NCBI GenBank assembly: GCA_034003245.1
Contig: JAVEYY010000016.1
Location: 1 to 64,000 of the forward strand
Source: Perlabentimonas sp034003245
Lineage (GTDB): Bacteria > Bacteroidota > Bacteroidia > Bacteroidales > Tenuifilaceae
Direction of reading: 5' to 3'
DNA: 64,000 nt
The notes beneath the pieces were generated by a model. It searched no databases. It was not told the DNA's origin and saw only the letters and a list, made by a program, of their open reading frames with translations. Positions within the stretch are counted from its first letter, which is position 1; every line of letters begins with the position of its first letter. Made by a program: the position numbers and the translations under genes. This document shows positions 27,028-35,048 of this stretch, one piece after another.

Positions 27028-28083
27028 ATGATTAGAAAGATTATTTTTTTGTCTTTAGCCGTTTTTAGCATATTTGCCTTTAGCGCTTGCGAAGAAGAGA
27101 TTGACGAACAAGCCGCCGATGAGCTTATCCGCCTGCAAGCCTACATGAGAGTTAACTACCCCAATTACAACTTAACAAGTTCTGGTTTGTACTGGGATAT
27201 TATTGAGGAGGGAACAGGTGAAACTCCAAAGCAAGGCGATTATTTGCTTTTCAATTTTACAGGGTATAGCCTCGATAACGATGCTTTTGAAACGAGCAGT
27301 AAAAGCATTGCACAACTTCACGATGTTTACTCATCGGCAACTCATTATGTTCCAAAATTTGCCATGTACAAGAGCACAACATCTAGAATGCTAAAGGGGC
27401 TCGACGAGGGTTTTTCGATGATAAAAGCAGGTACAAAAGCACGGTTTATTATGCCATCGAGCCTTGCATACGGTGCTTCAGTTTACAACAACTTACCCTC
27501 CTACTCTTCAGTAATTTTCGACATCGATTTTCAACGGATTATTACCGATCCCGATGCCTACGAAGCTGAGGTTATTACAGAGTATCTTGCAGCAAACTAC
27601 CCCGACCTAAACCCCAGTGAAGTGATTGCCTTTATGAACGGCGACGGCGAAGGGGTTTACATCCTTGAGGAAGCTCTTGATGAGGTTGAAGACGATACCG
27701 AGGAAGGTGAAGAGGGCGACGATGACGAGGAGGTGGATCATCATCTGGAGATCATTGATAAAGATGTGGTTACTCTTTACTATGCAGGCCGATTTCTTGA
27801 CAACTGGCTGTTTGATACCAACATGAAGGAGGTTGCTGAAGCAAATGGCACTTTCAGTTCATCCAAAACCTACGAGGCACTAAAAGTAACTGTTGGTGGC
27901 ACGGGTTATATAGCAGGATTTTCCATCGCTCTAAAGCGATTAAAGACTAACTCCACTTCAAAAGTACTTATAATGAGTGGCTCTGCTTATGGTGAGAATG
28001 GTAGCGGAAGTACAATCCAACCCTACACACCACTTGTTTTCGATTTAAAAGTGCTTACCAAAACAGCGTCTTCGAGCAAGTAA
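27028..28083 (+). CDS. FKBP-like lipoprotein with acidic linker
   Basis: 351 residues. Signal peptide with lipobox FSAC near residue 20. Two FKBP-like domains (about 60-173 and 240-345) are joined by a very acidic stretch at about 212-240 (EVEDDTEEGEEGDDDEE). The first domain has GDYLLFNFTGYSLDNDAFETS and MLKGLDEGFSMIKAGTKARFIMPS; the second has VTLYYAGRFLDNWLFDTN and IAGFSIALKRLKTNSTSKVL. It is the last gene of the operon, 14 bases after the third FKBP gene, and is followed by a strong hairpin. Confidence 0.82.
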   Translation: MIRKIIFLSLAVFSIFAFSACEEEIDEQAADELIRLQAYMRVNYPNYNLTSSGLYWDIIEEGTGETPKQGDYLLFNFTGYSLDNDAFETSSKSIAQLHDVYSSATHYVPKFAMYKSTTSRMLKGLDEGFSMIKAGTKARFIMPSSLAYGASVYNNLPSYSSVIFDIDFQRIITDPDAYEAEVITEYLAANYPDLNPSEVIAFMNGDGEGVYILEEALDEVEDDTEEGEEGDDDEEVDHHLEIIDKDVVTLYYAGRFLDNWLFDTNMKEVAEANGTFSSSKTYEALKVTVGGTGYIAGFSIALKRLKTNSTSKVLIMSGSAYGENGSGSTIQPYTPLVFDLKVLTKTASSSK

Positions 28084-28087
28084 ATTA

Positions 28088-28795
28088 TTAGTACGATTGT
28101 ATACCAAAAATGCTCGGCCGCTTATGCAGGTCGGGCATTTTTGCTTTCCACTCTTTTACCCGTTTTGTTACAACAAATTCAGTTGAAAGGGTTAAATCTG
28201 TCGAGATGTGCAAGTGCGTTTCGGGTTGAAGGGTTTGAATAAGGGCTTCCATTAATTTATTATTCCTATACGGAGTTTCAATAAAAAATTGTGTTTGTCG
28301 CTCATCGCGTGAACGTTGCTCAAGCTGCTTTATTCTTTTTTGCCTTTCGTTTGGTTGAATTGGCAAGTAACCCACAAATGCAAAGTTCTGTCCATTCAGC
28401 CCACTTCCCATAACCGAGAGGATTATTGAGCTAGGGCCCGTTAAAGGAACCACTCGTATTCCCTTAACATGAGCTATCGACACCAACGATGCGCCTGGAT
28501 CGGCTACAGCCGGCACCCCAGCCTCTGAGAGCAATCCAACTGGCTCTCCATTGAGCAAAGGCTTTAGCAATCCACTTATATCGTCTTTTGGTGTATGTTC
28601 ATTTAACTCCTGAAAAACAAGCACATCAATTGGCACTGGCATTCCCAATCGCGAAAGATATCGCCTTGCAGTGCGAATATCCTCCACAATAAAATGCTTA
28701 ATACTTCGGGTTATTTCAACCACATAGGCGGGGATAACCTGGTTTATGTCCTCCCCGCCCAGTGTTGTGGGTATTAGATATAGTTTTCCTGTCAT
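28088..28795 (-). CDS. SAM-dependent methyltransferase, RsmI/tetrapyrrole-methylase family
   Basis: From the ATG at 28795 it has 235 residues starting MTGKLYLIPTTLGG, the usual amino end of this family; the 29 codons further upstream run into the neighbouring gene and lack family likeness. The GLLSEAGVPAVADPGASLV segment (about 97-115) is the family signature for the SAM pocket, with VVPLTGPSSIILSVMGSGL after it. Its relatives include RsmI, which 2'-O-methylates C1402 of 16S rRNA, but this shorter type is common in Bacteroidota beside a true RsmI, so the substrate is uncertain. It lies 23 bases downstream of the nitroreductase gene. Confidence 0.85.
   Translation of the reverse strand: MTGKLYLIPTTLGGEDINQVIPAYVVEITRSIKHFIVEDIRTARRYLSRLGMPVPIDVLVFQELNEHTPKDDISGLLKPLLNGEPVGLLSEAGVPAVADPGASLVSIAHVKGIRVVPLTGPSSIILSVMGSGLNGQNFAFVGYLPIQPNERQKRIKQLEQRSRDERQTQFFIETPYRNNKLMEALIQTLQPETHLHISTDLTLSTEFVVTKRVKEWKAKMPDLHKRPSIFGIQSY
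28107..28142 (+). terminator. Terminator between converging FKBP and methyltransferase genes
   Basis: A 13-bp stem with two G-U pairs (28107-28119 with 28129-28141) and a T run follows the FKBP stop by 23 bases. It lies inside the 3' end of the oppositely oriented methyltransferase gene. Confidence 0.65.
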
Positions 28796-28818
28796 TAAAT
28801 TTGATAAATTTTGATTTT

Positions 28819-29508
28819 CTATTCGCTTTCTAACGCAAACCCTACCGGAATAATATATAATGGCTCCTCTCCTTCCACACAATTTAAAACTCCTGAAATT
28901 TCCGAATCAACAAATGCGCCAACAGGAACAGAGCCTAAACCCAGCGAAACAGCCATTAAATGTATGTTCTGAGCAATGTGGCCAGCCTCAATACATACGT
29001 AACGATAAGCGCGATCGCCGTAACGTTGGGCTATTCTTTCGAGAAAATATGTAAGAACAAAAACTGCTGGTGCATCGCTTACCGCAGTTTGACCAAGCGA
29101 TGCAGCAGAGAGCTCTTTTCTAATATCCTTGTCAAAGGTTTTAGTTAAGCTGTGATCCCCAATATTATACTTATATCCTCCGCTTGCGGTAAAAACTTGC
29201 AGCTCGAATGGGTAAGTTGCCCCTGCAGATGGAGCTGTTCTAAAAGTACGTTCACCCCAACTATGGGTAATTCCCTGAGCAGCCCACAGTATCTGCGAAA
29301 GTTGCTCTATGGATAAAGGAACATCCTGAAACTGGCGAACAGACTGGCGGAGGTTCAAGGTTTGGTTAAGCGATACCTTACCCTTTAAAACTGGAGCGGG
29401 TAGTTTACCTTCGAGATTCTGAGTTGTATCGCCTATAGATGGAGTATCGCAACTTATCAACGCAATTGCGAGGCAAAGCAAAAGGGGTAAAAGTCTTAAG
29501 GTTTTCAT
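28819..29508 (-). CDS. Lipoprotein nitroreductase (SagB/ThcOx-type flavoprotein)
   Basis: 229 residues. The amino end is a signal peptide ending in LISC, so Cys20 is a probable lipid anchor and the protein would act outside the cytoplasm. The rest is an FMN-dependent nitroreductase fold: SVRQFQDVPLSIEQLSQILW at about 53-72, TFRTAPSAGATYPFELQVF at about 82-100, and the AGHIAQNIHLMAVSLGLGSVPVGAF segment near 170-195. SagB/ThcOx relatives oxidise azoline rings in peptides, but no cyclodehydratase gene is nearby. Exported nitroreductases of this short type occur in anaerobes; the substrate is unknown. Confidence 0.85.
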   Translation of the reverse strand: MKTLRLLPLLLCLAIALISCDTPSIGDTTQNLEGKLPAPVLKGKVSLNQTLNLRQSVRQFQDVPLSIEQLSQILWAAQGITHSWGERTFRTAPSAGATYPFELQVFTASGGYKYNIGDHSLTKTFDKDIRKELSAASLGQTAVSDAPAVFVLTYFLERIAQRYGDRAYRYVCIEAGHIAQNIHLMAVSLGLGSVPVGAFVDSEISGVLNCVEGEEPLYIIPVGFALESE

Positions 29509-29548
29509 ACATCGAATTATTAGGGTTTATAATACCCTAAAATTACAA

Positions 29549-29574
29549 AAAATGCCCGAAAGCTCGGGCATTTT
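29549..29574 (-). terminator. Terminator of the ackA-ptb-buk operon
   Basis: Perfect 11-bp stem AAAATGCCCGA and complement (29549-29559, 29564-29574) with a 4-nt loop and a T run on the minus strand, 27 bases past the butyrate kinase stop. Confidence 0.88.
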
Positions 29575-29601
29575 CTTATTCTATAGTCTAATGTATTCGA
29601 T

Positions 29602-30681
29602 TTACTTATAGTCGCGGGGCAAAACATCGCCACGAAGAGCCATTAGGGCATTCATGGCCAGGGCCTGCATCTCATCCTCACCAGGATATACAACTACATG
29701 CCCAATAAATCCTACCATTTCCTTGACGTACTCCACCAGGTATGGGTTATGAGCAATACCTCCTGTGAGAATTATACCATCTACCTCGCCTTTAAGCACA
29801 GTTGCCATTTGTCCAATTTGCTTAGCAATATTATACGACATGGCATCCTGAATTAGAATTGCTTTCTTGTCGCCAGCTTTGGCTTTCATCTCAATCTCAT
29901 AGGCATCATTAGTGCCAAGATGAGCAACAAGACCTCCCTGTCCAGTTAGCATCTTTTTAACCTCATCGCAGGTAACCTCACCGCTAAAGCAAAGCTTTGC
30001 CAGTTGACCTGCTGGAACAGTACCCGCACGTTCGGGCGAAAATGGACCCTCGCCATCAAGCGCATTGTTCACATCTACAACTCTTCCTTTCAGATGCGCT
30101 CCTACCGATATTCCACCACCCAGATGAGCTACAATTAAGTTAAGCTCCTCATACTTCCTGTCAAGGCTCTTGGCATACTGACGAGCAATGGCTTTCTGAT
30201 TTAAAGCGTGGAAAATTGAAACGCGCTCAAACTTTGGGTGACCCGAAATACGAGCAACATCCTGAAGTTCATCTACCACAACCGGATCGGCAATATATGC
30301 CTTGGCATTGGGAAGGCTACGGGCAATATCATCGGCAATAAGAGCACCCAGGTTGCTGGCGTGCTCACCTCTAATACAGTCTCTGAGGTCTTGCTTCATC
30401 CGGTCGTTCACAAAGTAAACCCCCGACTCGATGGGTTTAATAAGCCCACCACGACCTACCACAGCCGAAATCTTATTAATATCGATTTCAGCCTCCTGCA
30501 GCTCCTTAAGTATAATCTCCTTGCGGAATTCGAACTGGTCAGTAATCCTGGGGTAACGCATCAACTCCTCGGAGTTATGCCTAATGGTTTTCAGAAATAC
30601 TGATTTGGCATTGCGGTAAACCGCTACCTTAGTTGATGTTGAGCCTGGGTTAATGGCTAGTATCTTGAATTCTTCCATCAC
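29602..30681 (-). CDS. buk: Butyrate kinase (or branched-chain fatty acid kinase)
   Basis: 359 residues, acetate/propionate kinase fold. ILAINPGSTSTKVAVYRN (residues 7-24) is the phosphate-binding amino end. LIVAHLGGGISVGAHLKGRVVDVNNALDGEGPFSPERAG (split over about 186-224) forms the central ATP and substrate region. LTGGIAHNPYLVEYV near 313-327 is the adenosine motif. It makes ATP from butyryl phosphate or a branched-chain acyl phosphate. It lies 14 bases after phosphotransbutyrylase in one operon with acetate kinase. Confidence 0.93.
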   Translation of the reverse strand: MMEEFKILAINPGSTSTKVAVYRNAKSVFLKTIRHNSEELMRYPRITDQFEFRKEIILKELQEAEIDINKISAVVGRGGLIKPIESGVYFVNDRMKQDLRDCIRGEHASNLGALIADDIARSLPNAKAYIADPVVVDELQDVARISGHPKFERVSIFHALNQKAIARQYAKSLDRKYEELNLIVAHLGGGISVGAHLKGRVVDVNNALDGEGPFSPERAGTVPAGQLAKLCFSGEVTCDEVKKMLTGQGGLVAHLGTNDAYEIEMKAKAGDKKAILIQDAMSYNIAKQIGQMATVLKGEVDGIILTGGIAHNPYLVEYVKEMVGFIGHVVVYPGEDEMQALAMNALMALRGDVLPRDYK

Positions 30682-30695
30682 AGAATATTTTCGGC

Positions 30696-31601
30696 CTACT
30701 TAGCTGCGTTAGCAGCAAGGGCAATTGAGTACATTTTCGACTGAACACTGTCGCCGCGCGATGTTAGCACGCAGGGAACTTTTGCTCCCATAACCATAGC
30801 GCCTAGTTCGCCCTTAGCCAACTTTGTACACGCCTTAAAGAATACGTTTCCGCTCTCAATATTTGGGAACAGAATACAATCGGCATCACCTGCAACCTCG
30901 CCTGTAAGCTTCTTAATCTGTGCCGACTCGGCATCAATAGCAACATCCAGCGCCAAAGGGCCATCAATAATAGCCCCTTTAATCTGGCCACGATCGCCCA
31001 TCTTTGAGATGATGGTAGCATCTACACAAGCAGGCATGGCAGCCGATACCTGTTCAGTGGCTGCAAGCAAAGCCACCTTAGGCTTGGCAATGCCTAAAGA
31101 ATGAGCCGTTTGAATAAGGTAGTTTGTGATGGCAACCTTTTGGTTTAGGTCTGGGGCAGGAATAATTGCCACATCGCCTACAATTATCAGCTTGTGATAT
31201 GTGGGAACCTGAACAACAGTTACGTGGCTAAGAACCGCTTTAGGAGGAAGCAACCCTTTTTCCTTGTTCAGAATAGCACGCATGTACTTGTCGGTGCTAA
31301 CCAAACCTTTCATAAGCACATCGCCCTCACCGTTATTAATTAGCTCAACGGCTTTCGAAGCGGCCTTCATCTCGTCGTTTTCCTGAACTAGCTTAAATTT
31401 CGAAGGATCGATATTATGCTTGGCACACACGCTTTTCATGGTTGCCTCGTCGCCAACCAGGGTTGCCTCAACTAATCCCATATCAACTGCCATGCTTACG
31501 GCTTCGATGGTGTGGTCGTCGTTGGCATAGGCTGCCACTAAACGCTTTTTGGGTTTGCTCCTGAGCACTTCAAAAAGCTGGTCAAGTTTTGTTATAGTCA
31601 T
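30696..31601 (-). CDS. ptb: Phosphate butyryltransferase
   Basis: 301 residues of the PTA/PTB family. It exchanges CoA for phosphate on butyryl-CoA or related acyl-CoAs. Visible segments are ATLVGDEATMKSVCAKHNID (33-52), GEGDVLMKGLVSTDKYMRAIL (about 93-113) and the carboxy region DADCILFPNIESGNVFFKAC and GAMVMGAKVPCVLTSRGDS, which form the CoA/acyl phosphate site. It is the middle gene of ackA-ptb-buk. No phosphate acetyltransferase is seen, so it might also serve acetate kinase. Confidence 0.92.
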   Translation of the reverse strand: MTITKLDQLFEVLRSKPKKRLVAAYANDDHTIEAVSMAVDMGLVEATLVGDEATMKSVCAKHNIDPSKFKLVQENDEMKAASKAVELINNGEGDVLMKGLVSTDKYMRAILNKEKGLLPPKAVLSHVTVVQVPTYHKLIIVGDVAIIPAPDLNQKVAITNYLIQTAHSLGIAKPKVALLAATEQVSAAMPACVDATIISKMGDRGQIKGAIIDGPLALDVAIDAESAQIKKLTGEVAGDADCILFPNIESGNVFFKACTKLAKGELGAMVMGAKVPCVLTSRGDSVQSKMYSIALAANAAK

Positions 31602-31644
31602 GGTATGATTATTATTGTTATGTATACTTATAATATTTGGCTTA

Positions 31645-32856
31645 CTATTTCTTTAATTTTCCAATAATAGCAGCAGTGTCGGAAGCAATTACCAACTCCT
31701 CGTTTGTGGTAATGGCCATAACTTTTACTTTGGAATCGGGCTTTGTAAGAAGTTTGTCCTTACCACGAACCCCACGGTTTGCCTCAGTATCAAAATCAAC
31801 ACCCATAAAGGCCATTGATGTTGAAACATGCTCGCGTAGCACACTGTCGTTCTCTCCAATACCTCCTGTAAATATTATCAGATCAACACCTTCCATTGAG
31901 GCTGCGTAAGATCCAACATACTGCTTAACCCTGTAGAAATACATCTCAAGGGCAAGTTTGGCCAACTCGTGTCCATCAGCTGCAGCATTCTCAAGGTCCC
32001 GCATATCCGACGACAGTCCAGAAATTCCAGCCACCCCACTCTTTTTGTTAATAAGATCGCTAATACCCTTAAAGTTCAGGTTTTCACGTTCGGCAATGTA
32101 AAGCAAAACGCCAGGATCGATAGCTCCACAACGAGTTCCCATAATTAAACCATCAACTGGGGTAAAGCCCATGGAGGTATCAACCGATTTACCATTTTTA
32201 ATGGCTGCAATCGAGGCTCCATTACCAAGGTGACAAGTTATTATTCGGCTCTTTTCGAAGTCTAAACCAAGAATTTTGCAAGCTTTTTTTGCTACAAATT
32301 TATGGCTGGTTCCATGGAAACCGTACTTGCGAATTTTGTGGTTTTCGTAGTACTCGTATGGTATAGCATAAAGGTATGCATGCTTAGGCATACTTTGGTG
32401 GAACGATGTATCGAAAACAGCTACCTGGGGAACACCTGGTAGTAAGTTCTCCATGGAGATTATACCCTTTAGGTTGGCGGGGTTGTGAAGTGGAGCTAGC
32501 TCAATACACTTTTCAATCTCCATCTTTACCCTCTCGTCAACAAGGCTGCTCTCAGTAAAAAACTCACCTCCGTGAGCAACTCGATGCCCAACAGCTTTAA
32601 TGTCATCAAGGCTCTTGATTACTCCATGCCCTTTATCTACTAACGCCTTTAGGATAAGGTTAATCCCTACGGTATGATCGGGAATATCCTTAATCACCTC
32701 GTAGCGCTCTTTGCCCTCGGGTTTATGGGTTAATATTCCATCGGTGAGGCCAATTCGCTCAACGATCCCTTTTGCTAGGAGTTTTTCCTTTTCACACATG
32801 TCGATAACCTGATACTTAATCGACGAGCTGCCACAGTTTAGTACAAGAACAATCAT
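31645..32856 (-). CDS. ackA: Acetate kinase
   Basis: From the ATG at 32856 it has 403 residues, the standard length, starting MIVLVLNCGSSSIKYQVID; a further upstream Met would put the start at the promoter. Other motifs are CHLGNGASIAAIKNGKSVDT, GLIMGTRCGAIDPG and FTGGIGENDSVLREH. It converts acetyl phosphate and ADP to acetate and ATP. It is the first gene of the operon with ptb and buk (gaps 43 and 14 bases). Confidence 0.95.
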   Translation of the reverse strand: MIVLVLNCGSSSIKYQVIDMCEKEKLLAKGIVERIGLTDGILTHKPEGKERYEVIKDIPDHTVGINLILKALVDKGHGVIKSLDDIKAVGHRVAHGGEFFTESSLVDERVKMEIEKCIELAPLHNPANLKGIISMENLLPGVPQVAVFDTSFHQSMPKHAYLYAIPYEYYENHKIRKYGFHGTSHKFVAKKACKILGLDFEKSRIITCHLGNGASIAAIKNGKSVDTSMGFTPVDGLIMGTRCGAIDPGVLLYIAERENLNFKGISDLINKKSGVAGISGLSSDMRDLENAAADGHELAKLALEMYFYRVKQYVGSYAASMEGVDLIIFTGGIGENDSVLREHVSTSMAFMGVDFDTEANRGVRGKDKLLTKPDSKVKVMAITTNEELVIASDTAAIIGKLKK

Positions 32857-32911
32857 TGGAGTAATTTTATTGTTTGATTTACAAATACTTAAGTTTCTCG
32901 ATTTGAACACC

Positions 32912-32919
32912 CAAAACTA
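32912..32919 (-). promoter_or_regulatory. Putative -7 element for ackA-ptb-buk
   Basis: Minus strand TAGTTTTG preceded by a run of T and a G (TTTTTTTG) matches TAnnTTTG. It lies 55 bases upstream of the preferred ackA start. The same T-run plus TAGTTTTG arrangement recurs upstream of the DeoR-type gene. Confidence 0.5.
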
Positions 32920-33066
32920 CAAAAAAACATCCTAAACCGAAAGTCCGATTGTTAGAAAAATCACAACTTAAATGCTTTTATTCCAACCCGTTTTGAGAAT
33001 GTTGGAAATACTAGGCGTTTAGGCTGATGTGGTGTTTTAGAACAATGATTAAAAACATCATTTTGC

Positions 33067-34530
33067 CTACTCCTTTTCAACCGACAAAACCAATCTTACT
33101 CCAATATAGCTTCGTTTGTTGCTGGGGTCATCACTACCTCTACAGGCAACCCTACTTCCACCAATGTACCCATACCAACTTCCTCCTCTCACAATTCTGA
33201 AATCGCCATTATCTGGCCCCTTAGGATTTACCACAGGTGTTGGTGAATCGGTGTAAAAATCGAACCAGTCAAAAACCCACTCCCACACATTTCCACTCAT
33301 ATCGTATAGCCCCAACTCGTTGGGTTCCATCGTTCCCACAGGATGTGTACGATTGCCGCTATTCCCAGAATACCAGGCAACAAAGTTGATGTTATTCCTG
33401 CCCGCGTAACGAAATCCCCTGCTCTCCTGCCCTCCTCTGGCGGCATACTCCCACTCGGCCTCAGTGGGTAATCTGTACTGCTTTTGTGTTAACTCGTTTA
33501 GCTTTGCTATATAATCCTGTGCTTCTAACCAGTTAACCCTTTCAACAGGACAATCGTCGCAGCCTGCAAAATGGCTTGGATTACTGCCCATTATCAGCGT
33601 CCACTGCGCCTGTGTCACCTCATATTTGCTGATATAAAAATCGCTAACGGTAACCTGATGAACGGGTTTTTCCTCCTTATTGCCATCGCCAAAATTATCG
33701 CCCATGCGGAAAGTCCCCCCTTTAACAAACACCAACTGATTTTCAAACGGATCGTTTGTCGACCTCAGATCGAAGGTGTAACTTTTCCTCCCCGATTGGG
33801 CAACCACCAACTTTTCGGCTATGCTCATCCCGCTCTTCTCGAACCGAATCAAATGGGTTCCATACCTCAGCCAAATTGTGAGGGGTGTGACCCCTTTTAA
33901 CTCCTGCTCTATGTATACCTCGGCTCCAGATGGATTTGTATTTAAGGTAACCTCTCTACCTGAATAAAGCGAGAGCTCAAGCTTCACCGGTTTAACATCG
34001 TTTATCTTGACTCTCCTAACAACCCTAGAATACTCGGGCTTCTCCACAACCACTTCGTACTCGCCGTAGGGCAAATCGGCTATTACCCGTGGCGAAAAAC
34101 CATATAAGCGCCCATTTATGCTGATCATTGCCTGCGAAGGGTCCGTTTCAATATCGATTGCTCCCGTTTTGGGGGTAAGCATCAAATCCACATTCATCTC
34201 CCTTCCCTTAACCACAACTATCTCGTACTCGCGCGAGAAGAAATTCTCCTTCTCAACCCTTATTTTATGCTTCCCTACGGAAACGTTGCCTGTCCATGTT
34301 GTAGTACCTTTTATTGTACCATCTACATAAATAATTGCATCGATATTTGACGAAATGGTAACCGATACCATCTCCTGCTGCTGGGCAAAAACATCACCTC
34401 CAACAGCAATCAACATCAGAATCAAATAAAAAAATAATGTAAAACCATCGATAAAACGCCCAATCGCTGCCATATCCCAGTATTTATGCTCTTTATCGAA
34501 TTTAGTAAAAGTCTCCCACATATCAACCAA
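33067..34530 (-). CDS. PEGA-domain protein with SUMF1 (formylglycine-generating-enzyme-like) domain
   Basis: 487 residues. A membrane or signal segment lies at about 29-50 (GFTLFFYLILMLIAVGG, then FAQQQ); the ATG at residue 20 (34473) would make a normal signal peptide and may be the true start. Three PEGA-type beta repeats follow (about 55-120, 122-190, 192-255), for example GAIDIETDPSQAMISINGR. Residues about 265-485 form a SUMF1 domain: FVKGGTFRMGDN, YEVTQAQW, RLPTEAEWEYAARGG, GLYDMSGNVWEWVFDW and RGGSWYGYIGGSRVACRG. One of the two active-site Cys of true formylglycine enzymes is not present, so an enzymatic role is doubtful. A surface binding or scaffold role is inferred. Confidence 0.85.
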   Translation of the reverse strand: MVDMWETFTKFDKEHKYWDMAAIGRFIDGFTLFFYLILMLIAVGGDVFAQQQEMVSVTISSNIDAIIYVDGTIKGTTTWTGNVSVGKHKIRVEKENFFSREYEIVVVKGREMNVDLMLTPKTGAIDIETDPSQAMISINGRLYGFSPRVIADLPYGEYEVVVEKPEYSRVVRRVKINDVKPVKLELSLYSGREVTLNTNPSGAEVYIEQELKGVTPLTIWLRYGTHLIRFEKSGMSIAEKLVVAQSGRKSYTFDLRSTNDPFENQLVFVKGGTFRMGDNFGDGNKEEKPVHQVTVSDFYISKYEVTQAQWTLIMGSNPSHFAGCDDCPVERVNWLEAQDYIAKLNELTQKQYRLPTEAEWEYAARGGQESRGFRYAGRNNINFVAWYSGNSGNRTHPVGTMEPNELGLYDMSGNVWEWVFDWFDFYTDSPTPVVNPKGPDNGDFRIVRGGSWYGYIGGSRVACRGSDDPSNKRSYIGVRLVLSVEKE

Positions 34531-35048
34531 TTACCCAAAATATTTCAACATGTACGCCATTCCCATGCTAGCGCCCTAAGTGTTGTCTCCATACCTCCCC
34601 CGCCATACGGCCATAGCCGACAAGTTAGGTACAGTTTTAATGTATCTAAAGTCGTTAACTTCCCTATTCAAATCCATGTTGAGTTTGCCTGATTGGCCGG
34701 TAGGGTTGTATAGCTATAGGGTATAGATTGCTAGCCTAAAGCACCTCGTAGGACTGCAATAGATCTCAGCAGCCCATTTTACGCCATGGGTTTAATTATG
34801 ACTAATCATTCGTGTGAAGTTTATACCCTTGAATTTAGCCGAATATCAAAGTTATCAAACGTTTATTTACCTGAAAGTAAACCATCTAACTGTTGTTGAA
34901 GTATCTTTGTTCAACAATTTGTGTTGCTTAATAGTACTTGGAGTTACATCTTTATACAAATTCGCTAGAAACACCTAAAGGTCACTATAACAAAGATAAA
35001 AATATATGATATTTTGCCTCTTGATAAACATTACATATGATTAAATCC
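34531..35048. other. intergenic region, nothing recognised
   Basis: About 520 bases between two minus-strand genes. No coding frame, hairpin-plus-T-run or RNA gene could be supported. It presumably holds the promoter of the PEGA/SUMF1 gene. Confidence 0.5.

Noticed and set aside
28796..28882. Longer methyltransferase starting at 28882
   Set aside because: It would overlap the nitroreductase coding end, and the family amino end begins at 28795.
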